A stretch of 17,848 bases of DNA from Propionibacteriaceae bacterium (GCA_031255975.1 JAIRRM010000136.1:1-17848); one strand, 5' to 3'; shown: positions 1-6,934, counted from the first letter of the stretch. Numbers and translations: made by a program. Notes: a model not told the origin generated them from the sequence alone.

Positions 1-647
1 GGCGACGGCATGTCAAGCTTCTTGAACGAAAGCGTGGGGATACGGCTGAACGCCAACGCCGCCACCAGAAGCAACCAGCACGCCACCACGACGGGATGTG
101 ACCACCAGCCTTTGCCGAACCCCAGCAGCGCCACCACCGGGGCCAACGCCAGCCAACTCGCCGCCGGGGCTGGAACTCCGATGAAAAACTCTTTCATGTA
201 GTCGGGTCGGTCGTCGTCTCCCAAATCGGTGTTGAAGCGCGCCAGTCGCAGCACGATAGCCGACGCATACACCAGCGCCGCGAACCAGGCCAGCATCCAC
301 AACTTACGGTGATCCGTCTCGGAGATCAGGGTGTACGTGACGATGGCGGGACCGACACCGAACCCGATGGCGTCCGCGAGTGAATCCAACTGTTCGCCCA
401 TCGGCGACGTGGCCCCCAGCGCCCGCGCCACCCGACCGTCGCTGGCGTCCAGTAGCGCTTCGGCGACGATGAGAATGACGACCATGCTGTAGTTTCCAGC
501 GATGGCGAATCGGATCGCCGTCAACCCACACGCCAGCGCCAACAAGGTGAGAAAGTTCGGCAGCATCGCCACCGGACGAGGGTCACGCGGCGCATTGCCG
601 TACGTCTCGACCGTGAACCGGCGCGGACGGCGCTGTGCGGGAGTCAC
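1..647 (-). CDS. pssA: CDP-diacylglycerol-serine O-phosphatidyltransferase (3' end outside window)
   Basis: Makes phosphatidylserine from CDP-diacylglycerol and L-serine at the membrane, the substrate of the Psd enzyme encoded just upstream. I translated 215 codons from a GTG at 647; the frame is still open at the window edge. The CDP-alcohol phosphotransferase signature is complete: D67-x2-D70-G71-x2-A74-R75-x8-G84-x3-D88-x3-D92. Hydrophobic segments follow at about residues 29-66, 95-106, 113-130 and 150-200, as expected for this multi-pass family. The start is set by a GTGA overlap with the psd stop (TGA 644-646), which implies translational coupling in a psd-pssA operon. The C-terminus lies beyond position 1. 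Identity is secure from the motif and the gene pair. Confidence 0.93.
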   Translation of the reverse strand, partial: MTPAQRRPRRFTVETYGNAPRDPRPVAMLPNFLTLLALACGLTAIRFAIAGNYSMVVILIVAEALLDASDGRVARALGATSPMGEQLDSLADAIGFGVGPAIVTYTLISETDHRKLWMLAWFAALVYASAIVLRLARFNTDLGDDDRPDYMKEFFIGVPAPAASWLALAPVVALLGFGKGWWSHPVVVACWLLLVAALAFSRIPTLSFKKLDMPS

Positions 648-1351
648 GGCAGCCTCGCCAGAACTGTCTCGCCGCCAACCGCCCGCTGCCCAACCGCAAC
701 CTGCGGTTCGGCGTCTTCCGGCAAGTAAAGATCGACGCGCGAGCCGAACCTAATCAGCCCATACACCTCTCCCGCCGCGACCGGGTTACCGGGCGTCACA
801 TCGCACACGATGCGGCGCGCGACCATACCGGCCACCTGCACAGCCGCCACTTTGGTGCCGTCCGCCGCCTCGAACACCACGGTGTTGCGTTCGTTTACCT
901 CGGAGGTCTCCGGCAGGTCGGCGGAAAGAAACTGCCCCGGTACATGAGTGACAACCGCGACCGTAGCAGCCAGTGGGGCGCGCTGCACATGTACGTCGGT
1001 GATTGACAGGAAAGTGGAGATACGCCGCATGGCGCGCTCACCCAACCCCGCCTCGCTCGGGGGCACTGCGAAGTCCACGGCGCATATTTCGCCATCCGAC
1101 ACGGCGACAACGGCGGCGGGGTCGCCGGGCGTCACTCGCGTCGGGTTACGGAAGAACGCCGCTGACGCCGCCGCGAACCCCAACCCCAGCCGTCGTAACA
1201 CCGGAACCCGCAGCCCGAGCGCCGCCAGTGCCAGGCCACCGACGACGAACGGCTTCCCCGCCGGATGTAGCGGCGGAATCGCTGTTTTCACCATCTCGGC
1301 CACATGAGCAAACGCAGACTGAGGTGCGCCATTCACAAGCTTGTTCGCCAT
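644..1351 (-). CDS. psd: Phosphatidylserine decarboxylase proenzyme
   Basis: Converts phosphatidylserine to phosphatidylethanolamine at the membrane. The 235-residue protein is short compared with the E. coli enzyme, as in the compact bacterial Psd subfamily. A hydrophobic segment lies at about residues 34-66, followed by FRNP (67-70). Likely self-cleavage residues are D86 (SDGEI), H121 (DVHVQRAP) and the G203-S204 pair in RFGSR, where the family cleaves to form the pyruvoyl prosthetic group. I prefer ATG 1351 over the upstream in-frame start at 1384, because a TATGCT box lies exactly 6 nt before it, the leaderless spacing seen at other genes here. It is the first gene of the psd-pssA operon and is divergent from the gene at 1418. 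Confidence 0.93.
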   Translation of the reverse strand: MANKLVNGAPQSAFAHVAEMVKTAIPPLHPAGKPFVVGGLALAALGLRVPVLRRLGLGFAAASAAFFRNPTRVTPGDPAAVVAVSDGEICAVDFAVPPSEAGLGERAMRRISTFLSITDVHVQRAPLAATVAVVTHVPGQFLSADLPETSEVNERNTVVFEAADGTKVAAVQVAGMVARRIVCDVTPGNPVAAGEVYGLIRFGSRVDLYLPEDAEPQVAVGQRAVGGETVLARLP

Positions 1352-1357
1352 CCGTCC

Positions 1358-1363
1358 AGCATA
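1358..1363 (-). promoter_or_regulatory. -10 box of psd, leaderless arrangement
   Basis: On the minus strand this reads TATGCT, then the six bases GGACGG, then the psd ATG. With transcription starting about 7 nt after the box, the mRNA would begin at or near the A of the start codon. No Shine-Dalgarno sequence is visible. The box sits inside a CGTCC-N8-GGACG inverted repeat (1353-1357 and 1366-1370), which could be an operator or chance. Confidence 0.6.
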
Positions 1364-1405
1364 TCGGACGCGGCAAGGGAGCAAGGCGGCTCAAACGGTT
1401 GACGG

Positions 1406-1411
1406 TACGCT
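1406..1411 (+). promoter_or_regulatory. -10 box of the beta-helix gene, leaderless arrangement
   Basis: TACGCT is followed by six bases and then ATG 1418. There is no purine-rich ribosome binding site. TTGACG at 1399-1404 is too close to serve as the -35. The divergent psd box lies about 45 bp away, so the two promoters share a 66-bp region. Confidence 0.55.
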
Positions 1412-1417
1412 GGGTAC

Positions 1418-2581
1418 ATGGCGACGGTGCGAGAACTCATCGAACGGGGCGTCACTGTGTTCGCGCCGGAGACGGTGTACCTCGGCCCCGAAGTGAATCC
1501 CGAACGTATCAGCGGCGAGGGCGTGGTGATCCATCCTGGATGCCGTATCCGGGGGGAGCGGAGCGTCATTTCGGCTCGATGTGAACTGGGTGCGGAGGCC
1601 CCGCTGACCATTGATAACTGCGCTTTGGGTCAAGACGTGAAGCTTAAGGGCGGCTACGCCACGGATTCGGTGTTCTTGGCAGGTGTGGAAGTTGGCTCCG
1701 GCGCGCAACTACGTGAAGCCTGTCTGTTGGAGGAGCAGTCGGCGGCGGCGCACAACGTCGGGCTCAAGCAGACCATCCTTTTCCCATATGCCACCATCGG
1801 CTCATTGGTGAACTTCTGCGACTGCCTGCTGGCAGGTGGCACCTCGCGTAGCAACCATGCCGAGGTTGGCTCGGGTTATATTCACTTCAACTTCACCCCC
1901 GCTGGGCATAAAGCCACCGCAAGTCTTTTTGGCGACGTGGTACGCGGCGTTTGGCTGCGTGAGCAGCCGGTGTTTTTAGGCGGTGGCGGCGGAGCAGTGG
2001 GGCCGGTGCGGGTCGGCTACGGGGCCGTAGTCGGAGCCGGTTCGATTCTCAAAGACGATGTTCCCGACGATACGCAGGTGGTCGTTCCGGGCGTCGCCTC
2101 GACCCATCCGGTGAAGCGTTTTGCATACCCACGGCTGGCGCGCGTCGTGGCACACAACGTCGAGTACATCGCTCAGCTTTTGGCGCTCAAATGCTGGTAC
2201 CAAGAGGTACGCGCACCGCTTTACACTCCAGTCGAGTACGGGAATGAGCTACTGGAGGCCGCGCTGCGCGTCATCGATGCGGCCATCGGTGAACGCACCA
2301 AACGCTTTGCGGCGTTCACTGAGTCGGTACGATCCGAAGACGCCGACGCGCGACGGCTACGTGAACGCGGTGGTGATGTCGCCGGGTACCTGGCTGCCTA
2401 CCACCCCCGGCTCGACCCCGAGTTGGCCCGCCGTATCACGGTGGGCGAGCAGCCGTATTTGGCCACTTTGAGCGCACTGGATGATGAGACAGTCATCACC
2501 GGGCAGCAGGCGCTGGCGGCCATTGTCGCCGAGGTTACAGCCAGCGCTCAGGAAATGCTGCACGCATTGCCCGGTGAATAG
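1418..2581 (+). CDS. Left-handed beta-helix protein, UDP-N-acetylglucosamine pyrophosphorylase/acyltransferase-like
   Basis: A 387-residue protein. Residues about 10-230 are built of hexapeptide-like repeats (for example GEGVVIHPGCRI, VFLAGVEVGSGAQL, VRVGYGAVVGAGSIL), typical of left-handed beta-helix acyl- and nucleotidyltransferases. The stretch EVGSGYIHFNFTP, the following ATASLFGDVVRGV and the glycine-rich FLGGGGGAVGPVRVG resemble proteins annotated as UDP-N-acetylglucosamine pyrophosphorylase-related, which keep the GlmU-like C-terminal helix. I see no N-terminal nucleotide-binding GlmU domain, so it is not a full bifunctional GlmU. Residues about 235-387 are probably alpha-helical and I do not recognise them. 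glmM, which makes glucosamine-1-phosphate (the substrate GlmU acetylates), lies downstream on the same strand, consistent with an amino-sugar role. The substrate is an inference. Confidence 0.7.
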   Translation: MATVRELIERGVTVFAPETVYLGPEVNPERISGEGVVIHPGCRIRGERSVISARCELGAEAPLTIDNCALGQDVKLKGGYATDSVFLAGVEVGSGAQLREACLLEEQSAAAHNVGLKQTILFPYATIGSLVNFCDCLLAGGTSRSNHAEVGSGYIHFNFTPAGHKATASLFGDVVRGVWLREQPVFLGGGGGAVGPVRVGYGAVVGAGSILKDDVPDDTQVVVPGVASTHPVKRFAYPRLARVVAHNVEYIAQLLALKCWYQEVRAPLYTPVEYGNELLEAALRVIDAAIGERTKRFAAFTESVRSEDADARRLRERGGDVAGYLAAYHPRLDPELARRITVGEQPYLATLSALDDETVITGQQALAAIVAEVTASAQEMLHALPGE

Positions 2582-2586
2582 CCCCG

Positions 2587-2709
2587 CTACAGGTCGGCCA
2601 GCAGTTGCTCCCGCTTTTGTTCGTACTCTGCATCGGAGATCAGCCCAGACTCTTTTAATTCGGCGAGTGTACGCAAGCGGTCGGCTACCGTGGGTGTGGA
2701 AAAGACCAC
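2587..2709 (-). pseudogene. SHOCT-domain tail, probable gene remnant
   Basis: An open frame of 40 codons starting at a GTG just past the ATPase stop. Its C-terminal part, LAELKESGLISDAEYEQK followed by REQLLADL, is a clear SHOCT motif (short C-terminal helical domain, usually at the end of a longer protein). The frame stays open upstream into the ATPase 3' end, but no ribosome binding site is visible. Either it is a mini-protein translated with the ATPase, or the 3' end of an older gene whose body was replaced. I favour a remnant. Confidence 0.5.
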
Positions 2710-2714
2710 CGCAA

Positions 2715-3935
2715 TTACACGAAACTCACCGGGATCAGTGCATCCGTCGTCGTCAGCGGCTGTACGGTGTCCGCCATGCAGATGACTCCTCCTGCGCCTC
2801 GTTTCACCCCCGAAAAGCCATCCAAGACTCTGAACGCATTTGTATCTTTGGCGGTCGGGAGCGCTGATTGCTTTATCTCGATCGGATACATCACCCCATC
2901 GCGGACGATCAGTAGGTCTATTTCACGCTGATCGTGGTCGCGGTAGAAGTACAGGGGAGGGTCGAGCACGCCCGCGTTGTAGTAGCCCTTCAGCACCTCC
3001 GTCACCACAAACGTCTCGAAAAAAGCACCCGCCATCGCGCCGTCCCTGATTACCTCCGGACTCGTCCAGCTAGTCAAATATGCGGCCAAACCTGTGTCCA
3101 TAAAGTACAACTTCGCAGTTTTGACGGCGCGTTTCGTGACGTTCGTGTGATACGGGTGGAGCAGATACACCAGGTGCGATGTCACCAGCACCGACAACCA
3201 ACGCTCTGCGGTCGTGCGGCTAACACCTACTTCGGATGCGATGTCGGCAAGGTTTAACAACCCGCCGGTACGTGCCGCGACCACCGTCATAAACCGCATG
3301 AAAGTCATCTCGTCGCCCACGTTCACAAGTCGTCGTACGTCGCGCTCAATGTATGTACGCACATATGACCCGAAGAACAGGTTCCAGTCGTATTCGGGGT
3401 TGGCGACCAACTCCGGCATAGAGCCGCGATGAATATGCCGCCAAACAGCGGACGGCAGTATCGATTGACGCCTAAGTGACAAAAAACTGCCAGTGGGAAC
3501 AAATGGGTCTGCTACTTCGCTACCCAGTTGCTCGCGTAACGACAGCCCCGTCAAAGTCAAGATGCCGACACGTCCTGCCAACGATTCCGTGCCCCCCTGC
3601 ATCATCTCGAACTGATCGGAACCGCTGAAGTAGAGCAAGCCTTTAGCCGATGATTCGTCAAGCGCTTCTTTTGCGGCCAAAAACAACCCCGGTGCCCGTT
3701 GCACTTCGTCAACGAAGATCGGCGGAGTGTTGTACCTGAAGAACAGCTCGGGCACGTCGGTCGCGGATCGTAAAACCGCGGCGTCATCAAGGGAAAGCTC
3801 TGGCACGTCCGGGATGACATGACGCAACAATGTTGACTTGCCCACCTGACGCGCGCCGGTAACAAGTACCGCCCCGAACTGCGCCGCAAGCTTGCGCACG
3901 GTGTTTTCCGCGTGACGCTGGATGTACGGTGCCAT
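2715..3935 (-). CDS. AAA+ ATPase with DUF4143 domain
   Basis: A 406-residue P-loop ATPase of the AAA_14/DUF4143 family, a widespread accessory family of uncertain function. Walker A is GARQVGKST (27-35), Walker B is FVDEVQ (74-79), and the sensor stretch YFSGSDQFEMMQGGTESLAGR is typical. The middle holds a winged-helix-like region (ASEVGVSRTTAERWLSVL). Near the C-terminus, EIDLLI followed by PIEIKQS resembles the core of a PD-(D/E)xK nuclease fold, common in this family. Start ATG 3935 is preceded by GGGGGAG at 5 nt spacing. The gene appears richer in A/T than its neighbours, has an AT-rich upstream region and interrupts two amino-sugar-type genes, suggesting horizontal acquisition. No partner toxin or nuclease gene is visible. 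Confidence 0.85.
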   Translation of the reverse strand: MAPYIQRHAENTVRKLAAQFGAVLVTGARQVGKSTLLRHVIPDVPELSLDDAAVLRSATDVPELFFRYNTPPIFVDEVQRAPGLFLAAKEALDESSAKGLLYFSGSDQFEMMQGGTESLAGRVGILTLTGLSLREQLGSEVADPFVPTGSFLSLRRQSILPSAVWRHIHRGSMPELVANPEYDWNLFFGSYVRTYIERDVRRLVNVGDEMTFMRFMTVVAARTGGLLNLADIASEVGVSRTTAERWLSVLVTSHLVYLLHPYHTNVTKRAVKTAKLYFMDTGLAAYLTSWTSPEVIRDGAMAGAFFETFVVTEVLKGYYNAGVLDPPLYFYRDHDQREIDLLIVRDGVMYPIEIKQSALPTAKDTNAFRVLDGFSGVKRGAGGVICMADTVQPLTTTDALIPVSFV

Positions 3936-3960
3936 GTAGCTCCCCCGATTTTCTCGTGCG

Positions 3961-3995
3961 ATTTACTCTCGGAAAATAATATACACGGATTTATG
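3961..3995 (-). promoter_or_regulatory. AT-rich probable promoter of the DUF4143 ATPase
   Basis: The minus strand carries TATATT (3978-3983) and overlapping TATTAT (3976-3981) about 40 nt before the start, in strong contrast to the G+C-rich surroundings. ATTTTC (3948-3953) and GAAAAT (3972-3977) form an inverted repeat between promoter and ribosome binding site. The exact -35 is unclear. Confidence 0.4.
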
Positions 3996-4047
3996 GTGTG
4001 CCCCCTACGGCAGCCTTGCCGAGGGTTACGCGCCAGTCCCAGTCTGG

Positions 4048-4053
4048 CAGAAT
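4048..4053 (+). promoter_or_regulatory. -10 box of glmM, leaderless arrangement
   Basis: CAGAAT is followed by six bases and then ATG 4060. The weak hexamer TTACGC (4026-4031) lies 16 nt upstream as a possible -35. No Shine-Dalgarno sequence precedes the ATG. Confidence 0.5.
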
Positions 4054-4059
4054 GGCCGT

Positions 4060-5412
4060 ATGGGAAAACTTTTCGGCACCGACGGCATCCGTGGCGAAGC
4101 CAATCGGCACCCGATGGACGCCATGACGGCATTCGCGCTCGGGCAGGCGCTCACGCATGTCATCCACCCGAAGCATCGCCCGCCCGTGGTCGTCATCGGT
4201 AAAGACACCCGTATCTCCGGCTACATGCTGGAATCCGCGCTGGAAGCGGGCATCACTTCGATGGGTGGCATCGTACACATGCTCGGGGTGTTGCCGACTC
4301 CAGGTATCGCGTACATCACCCAGTCGATGCGCGCCGACGCCGGATTCGTGGTCTCAGCCAGCCACAACCCGTACCAGGACAACGGCATCAAGGTTTTCGG
4401 CCCCAATGGTTTCAAGCTCTCCGACGCGCAAGAGGACGAAATCGAGCGGTTGATGCTCTCCGGCGAGTTGGCGTCCCTCACCCCACCTGCCGCCGAGTTG
4501 GGGCGGGCCTACCGGCTCGACGATGTACTGGGCCGCTACATCGTGTTTCTGAAGAACTCGTTCCCGCGCTCGCTCAGATTGGACGGCGTAAAGATCGCCA
4601 TGGACGTGGCCAACGGCGCGTCGTACCGGGTGGCCCCAGCGGTGTACCGCGAGTTGGGCGCTGATGTGTACGTCATTAACGACGAACCAAACGGCTACAA
4701 CATCAACGACAATGCGGGCGCGATGCACCCCGAAGCGCTGGCCAAGGTGGTGCGCGAGATCGGTGCCCAGGTGGGGTTTGCGTACGACGGCGATGCCGAT
4801 CGACTCATCGCGGTGGATGAGTCGGGAGAGGTGGTCAGCGGTGACCAGATTCTGCTTATCAACGCGCTGGAACTTAAACGTCAAGGACGGCTCACAAACA
4901 ACGCCGTCGTCTCCACCGTGATGAGCAACCTCGGGTTCCGCGTTGCCTGCGACGAGGCGGGCATCGTCAACCATGCCGCACCGGTTGGTGACCGCTATGT
5001 GTTGGAGTTGATGAAAAAGGTGGGGGCCGTCATCGGCGGCGAGGACTCCGGACACACCATCTTCCTGCGCCGTCACACCACCGGCGACGGCATCCTCAGC
5101 AGTCTGCAACTCATCACCTGCATGTTGAAAACCGGGAAACCGCTCTCTGAGTTGAAACAGGCGATGCGGGTGTACCCGCAGGCCCTCGTCAACGTGGACG
5201 TGGCCCGCAAACCCGAGTTGGAAAATGTACCCGAGGTGATGGCCGCCATCGCCGCTGCCGAAGGCGAATTGGGCACACACGGACGGGTGTTGGTGCGCTA
5301 CTCCGGCACGCAAAACCTCTGCCGCGTGATGGTGGAAGGCCCCACGATCACCGAAACCGAATCCCACGCCGAGGCCATCGCCGACGCGGTGCGACTGACC
5401 ATCGGAGTTTAG
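4060..5412 (+). CDS. glmM: Phosphoglucosamine mutase
   Basis: Interconverts glucosamine-6-phosphate and glucosamine-1-phosphate in the cytoplasm, on the route to UDP-GlcNAc and peptidoglycan. The 450-residue length is normal. Signatures in order: FGTDGIRG (5-12); catalytic phosphoserine loop SASHNP (99-104, Ser101); metal loop DGDADR (243-248); sugar-binding GEDSGH (327-332); phosphate-binding loop RYSGT (413-417). The last loop continues QNLCRVMVEG rather than the more common RPSGTE form. Wording such as IGKDTRISGYMLESALEAG resembles proteobacterial GlmM more than typical actinobacterial GlmM, so transfer is possible. A leaderless -10 box supports the ATG. It could act with the beta-helix protein encoded upstream. 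Confidence 0.95.
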   Translation: MGKLFGTDGIRGEANRHPMDAMTAFALGQALTHVIHPKHRPPVVVIGKDTRISGYMLESALEAGITSMGGIVHMLGVLPTPGIAYITQSMRADAGFVVSASHNPYQDNGIKVFGPNGFKLSDAQEDEIERLMLSGELASLTPPAAELGRAYRLDDVLGRYIVFLKNSFPRSLRLDGVKIAMDVANGASYRVAPAVYRELGADVYVINDEPNGYNINDNAGAMHPEALAKVVREIGAQVGFAYDGDADRLIAVDESGEVVSGDQILLINALELKRQGRLTNNAVVSTVMSNLGFRVACDEAGIVNHAAPVGDRYVLELMKKVGAVIGGEDSGHTIFLRRHTTGDGILSSLQLITCMLKTGKPLSELKQAMRVYPQALVNVDVARKPELENVPEVMAAIAAAEGELGTHGRVLVRYSGTQNLCRVMVEGPTITETESHAEAIADAVRLTIGV

Positions 5413-5705
5413 CGACCCATTCCCGCAGCGCGGTGGCGCAGAACGTATCTCCCGTTGGGTTGCAGCAATAGCGCGAGCCACCAGGCCGAAAGACCGATCC
5501 GAGTGGCCTCACATCGTGGTTACCTTGTAGCGCGTCACGTTACGCGCACCCAGGCAGTACCTTGCCGATACCGCCTACCACTCTCATCGAATGCGGCACG
5601 GCCACGCGCGGTAAGCCAGGCGGCGTTCTCGGCCTGCACTAGCAAAGCCTCCAGCGCTTCGCGCAGTTCGTCGGAGCTGGCGTTACCCATGGGAGATACT
5701 GAAGT
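5413..5705. other. Gap between glmM and the met promoter
   Basis: No recognisable gene lies on the plus strand. The only credible coding signal is a 51-codon minus-strand ORF (5535-5690), listed separately. I see no convincing terminator after glmM and no tRNA. Confidence 0.5.
5535..5690 (-). CDS. Small ORF, possible truncated HEPN/DUF86-like protein
   Basis: A 51-codon frame from ATG 5690. The first 40 residues look like real protein: an amphipathic helix (DELREALEALLVQAENAAWL) followed by TARGRAAFDES. The helix plus RGRxAF stretch recalls the N-terminus of HEPN/HepT-like (DUF86) proteins, but the rest of that domain, including RxxxxH, is missing. The tail YRQGTAWVRVT looks unrelated. There is no Shine-Dalgarno sequence. 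It would be divergent from the metQNI promoter. It may be a decayed fragment; function unknown. Confidence 0.3.
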   Translation of the reverse strand: MGNASSDELREALEALLVQAENAAWLTARGRAAFDESGRRYRQGTAWVRVT

Positions 5706-5735
5706 TTGGGAATACTCGCGGTAACGGGGTATTCT
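5706..5735 (+). promoter_or_regulatory. Promoter of the metQNI operon with inverted repeat
   Basis: The -35 TTGGGA (5706-5711) and -10 TATTCT (5730-5735) are 18 nt apart, predicting a transcript start near 5742, about 30 nt before the leader ORF. GAATAC (5710-5715) and GTATTC (5729-5734) form a perfect inverted repeat with a 13-nt spacer that overlaps both promoter elements, where a repressor would act. The regulator is unknown. Confidence 0.6.
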
Positions 5736-5771
5736 CTCTGTTCATCCAATGGAGGTTCACCCGGAGGGCTC

Positions 5772-5858
5772 ATGAACTACGACGCTCACACCTGCTTCGG
5801 CATGATGTGCTGCCGTTTCATGATGATGCCCACCGCGCGAGCGTCCGCTGGCTGCTAG
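5772..5858 (+). CDS. Met/Cys-rich leader peptide upstream of metQNI
   Basis: A 28-codon ORF starting at ATG 5772, with GGAGG at 5763-5767 a few bases before it. The core is HTCFGMMCCRFMMMP. In 28 residues there are six methionines including the start, and four cysteines, counting adjacent Met-Met, Cys-Cys and Met-Met-Met; these are normally rare codons. The stop (5856-5858) is followed 22 nt later by an intrinsic terminator and then the methionine importer genes. This is the architecture of a ribosome-mediated attenuator: ribosomes slowed at Met or Cys codons would change RNA folding and permit read-through. It is not the HVDL-type leader seen before many actinobacterial sulfur genes. The regulatory role is inferred. 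Confidence 0.75.
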   Translation: MNYDAHTCFGMMCCRFMMMPTARASAGC

Positions 5859-5879
5859 CTGTCTAGCCAAGCAAACGGT

Positions 5880-5917
5880 AACCGCCCGCGCGAGTAAATC
5901 GCCGGGCGGTTTTGTTT
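5880..5917 (+). terminator. Intrinsic terminator/attenuator between leader ORF and metQ
   Basis: ACCGCCCG (5881-5888) pairs perfectly with CGGGCGGT (5903-5910). An extra GCG/CGC pairing is possible in the loop, and A5880 can pair with T5911. The run TTTTGTTT (5910-5917) follows directly. Its place inside the transcribed leader, before metQ, makes it a regulatory rather than an end-of-gene terminator. Confidence 0.8.
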
Positions 5918-5983
5918 GTCTTGACAGTTGGCAGCGAGCGCACCCACGGAAACGTAAAAGAACGCAGAGAAAGAGGAACCATC

Positions 5984-6931
5984 GTGAACAGCAAGCCAAG
6001 GAGCTTCGCAGCCAGGGTCATCGCGCTGGCCGTCGCCACCATCTTCGGTCTTGGAACCCTGGTCGCGTGCTCGTCCAACGACCCGAATGGCACCCCCACC
6101 GGTTCACCCAACGACGGCGACAACACCAAGGGCACCGCAAGCAACCCCGTCAGAATCGGCGTGGTCGGCGCTACCGAGAAATACTGGGACACCCTGACAG
6201 ACGAACTCGAAACCGAGGGCATCTACGTAGAGATCGTGGATTTCGCCGAATACCCGCTGCCTAATCCGGCGCTGACCGCGGGCGATATCGATCTGAACCA
6301 GTTCCAGCACATCGTGTACCTGGCCGCGTACATCGCCAACACCGGCAACGAACTGGCCCCCATCGGCTCCACCGCCATCTACCCGCTGATGCTGCATTCA
6401 CAACGTTACGACTCCGTGGCTGAAATCCCCGCAGGTGCCGAAATCGCCGTCCCGAACGACCCGTCCAACCTGTCGCGGGCGCTGCTGGTGCTACAGTCCG
6501 CCGGGCTCATCAAACTACGAGATGGCGGCTCCATCTTCTCCACCGATCTTGACATAATCGAGGCAGAATCGCGGGTACGGGTACGCCCGGTAGCCGCCGA
6601 CCTGCTGCCAGCCACACTGGCCGACCTGGCCGGTGCCGTGATGAACAACGACTGGGTGGTCAAAGCTGGGATGGACATGAACGCCGCTATCGCCCAAGAC
6701 GACCCAAACGATCCGGCGGCGGCAGCCTACGTGAACATCTGGGCCTCCCGCACCGAAGACGCTGACAACGCGCTCTATCTGCGGATCGTCGCGGCGTACC
6801 AAAACAGCACGCAGGTCATCACAGAACTGCAAGAGGTTTCTGGAGGTGCTGCGGTGATCGTGAAGATTCCCCAAGCCGAGTTGCAAACGGCGCTTGATAA
6901 GACGATTGCCGACACCAAGGCGAATGCGTAA
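5984..6931 (+). CDS. metQ: Methionine ABC transporter substrate-binding lipoprotein (NlpA family)
   Basis: Binds methionine outside the membrane and delivers it to MetI. A 315-residue protein. Start GTG 5984 is chosen because AGAGGA (5972-5977) precedes it at 6 nt and a proper lipoprotein signal follows: basic start, hydrophobic core (about residues 10-24), then LVAC lipobox. An upstream TTG at 5912 falls in the terminator U-tract and is rejected. The mature domain has the NlpA pattern: VRIGVVGATEKYW, IDLNQFQHIVYL (E. coli MetQ has a similar FQH stretch) and AVPNDPSNLSRALLVLQSAG followed by LIKLRDG. A Gly/Ser/Thr/Asn-rich linker follows the lipid-modified Cys. First structural gene of the operon, downstream of the attenuator. 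Confidence 0.95.
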   Translation: MNSKPRSFAARVIALAVATIFGLGTLVACSSNDPNGTPTGSPNDGDNTKGTASNPVRIGVVGATEKYWDTLTDELETEGIYVEIVDFAEYPLPNPALTAGDIDLNQFQHIVYLAAYIANTGNELAPIGSTAIYPLMLHSQRYDSVAEIPAGAEIAVPNDPSNLSRALLVLQSAGLIKLRDGGSIFSTDLDIIEAESRVRVRPVAADLLPATLADLAGAVMNNDWVVKAGMDMNAAIAQDDPNDPAAAAYVNIWASRTEDADNALYLRIVAAYQNSTQVITELQEVSGGAAVIVKIPQAELQTALDKTIADTKANA

Positions 6932-6934
6932 ACG

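Noticed and set aside
4354..5481. Long minus-strand frame (375 codons) opposite glmM
   Set aside because: It mirrors a certain gene in a G+C-rich region, is rich in His, Gly and Val as antisense frames are, and has no recognisable motif.
5749..5775. Eight-codon ORF (MEVHPEGS) overlapping the leader-peptide ATG as ATGA
   Set aside because: It covers the leader ORF's own ribosome binding site and has no site of its own; most likely chance, though it should be looked at if the leader is studied.
5921..5926. TTGACA, a perfect -35 hexamer before metQ
   Set aside because: No -10 box lies at 16-19 nt; the sequence there is CCACGG-like.
5912..5983. Longer metQ start at TTG 5912
   Set aside because: It lies in the U-tract of the terminator and would put a charged tail before the signal peptide; GTG 5984 has a good ribosome binding site.
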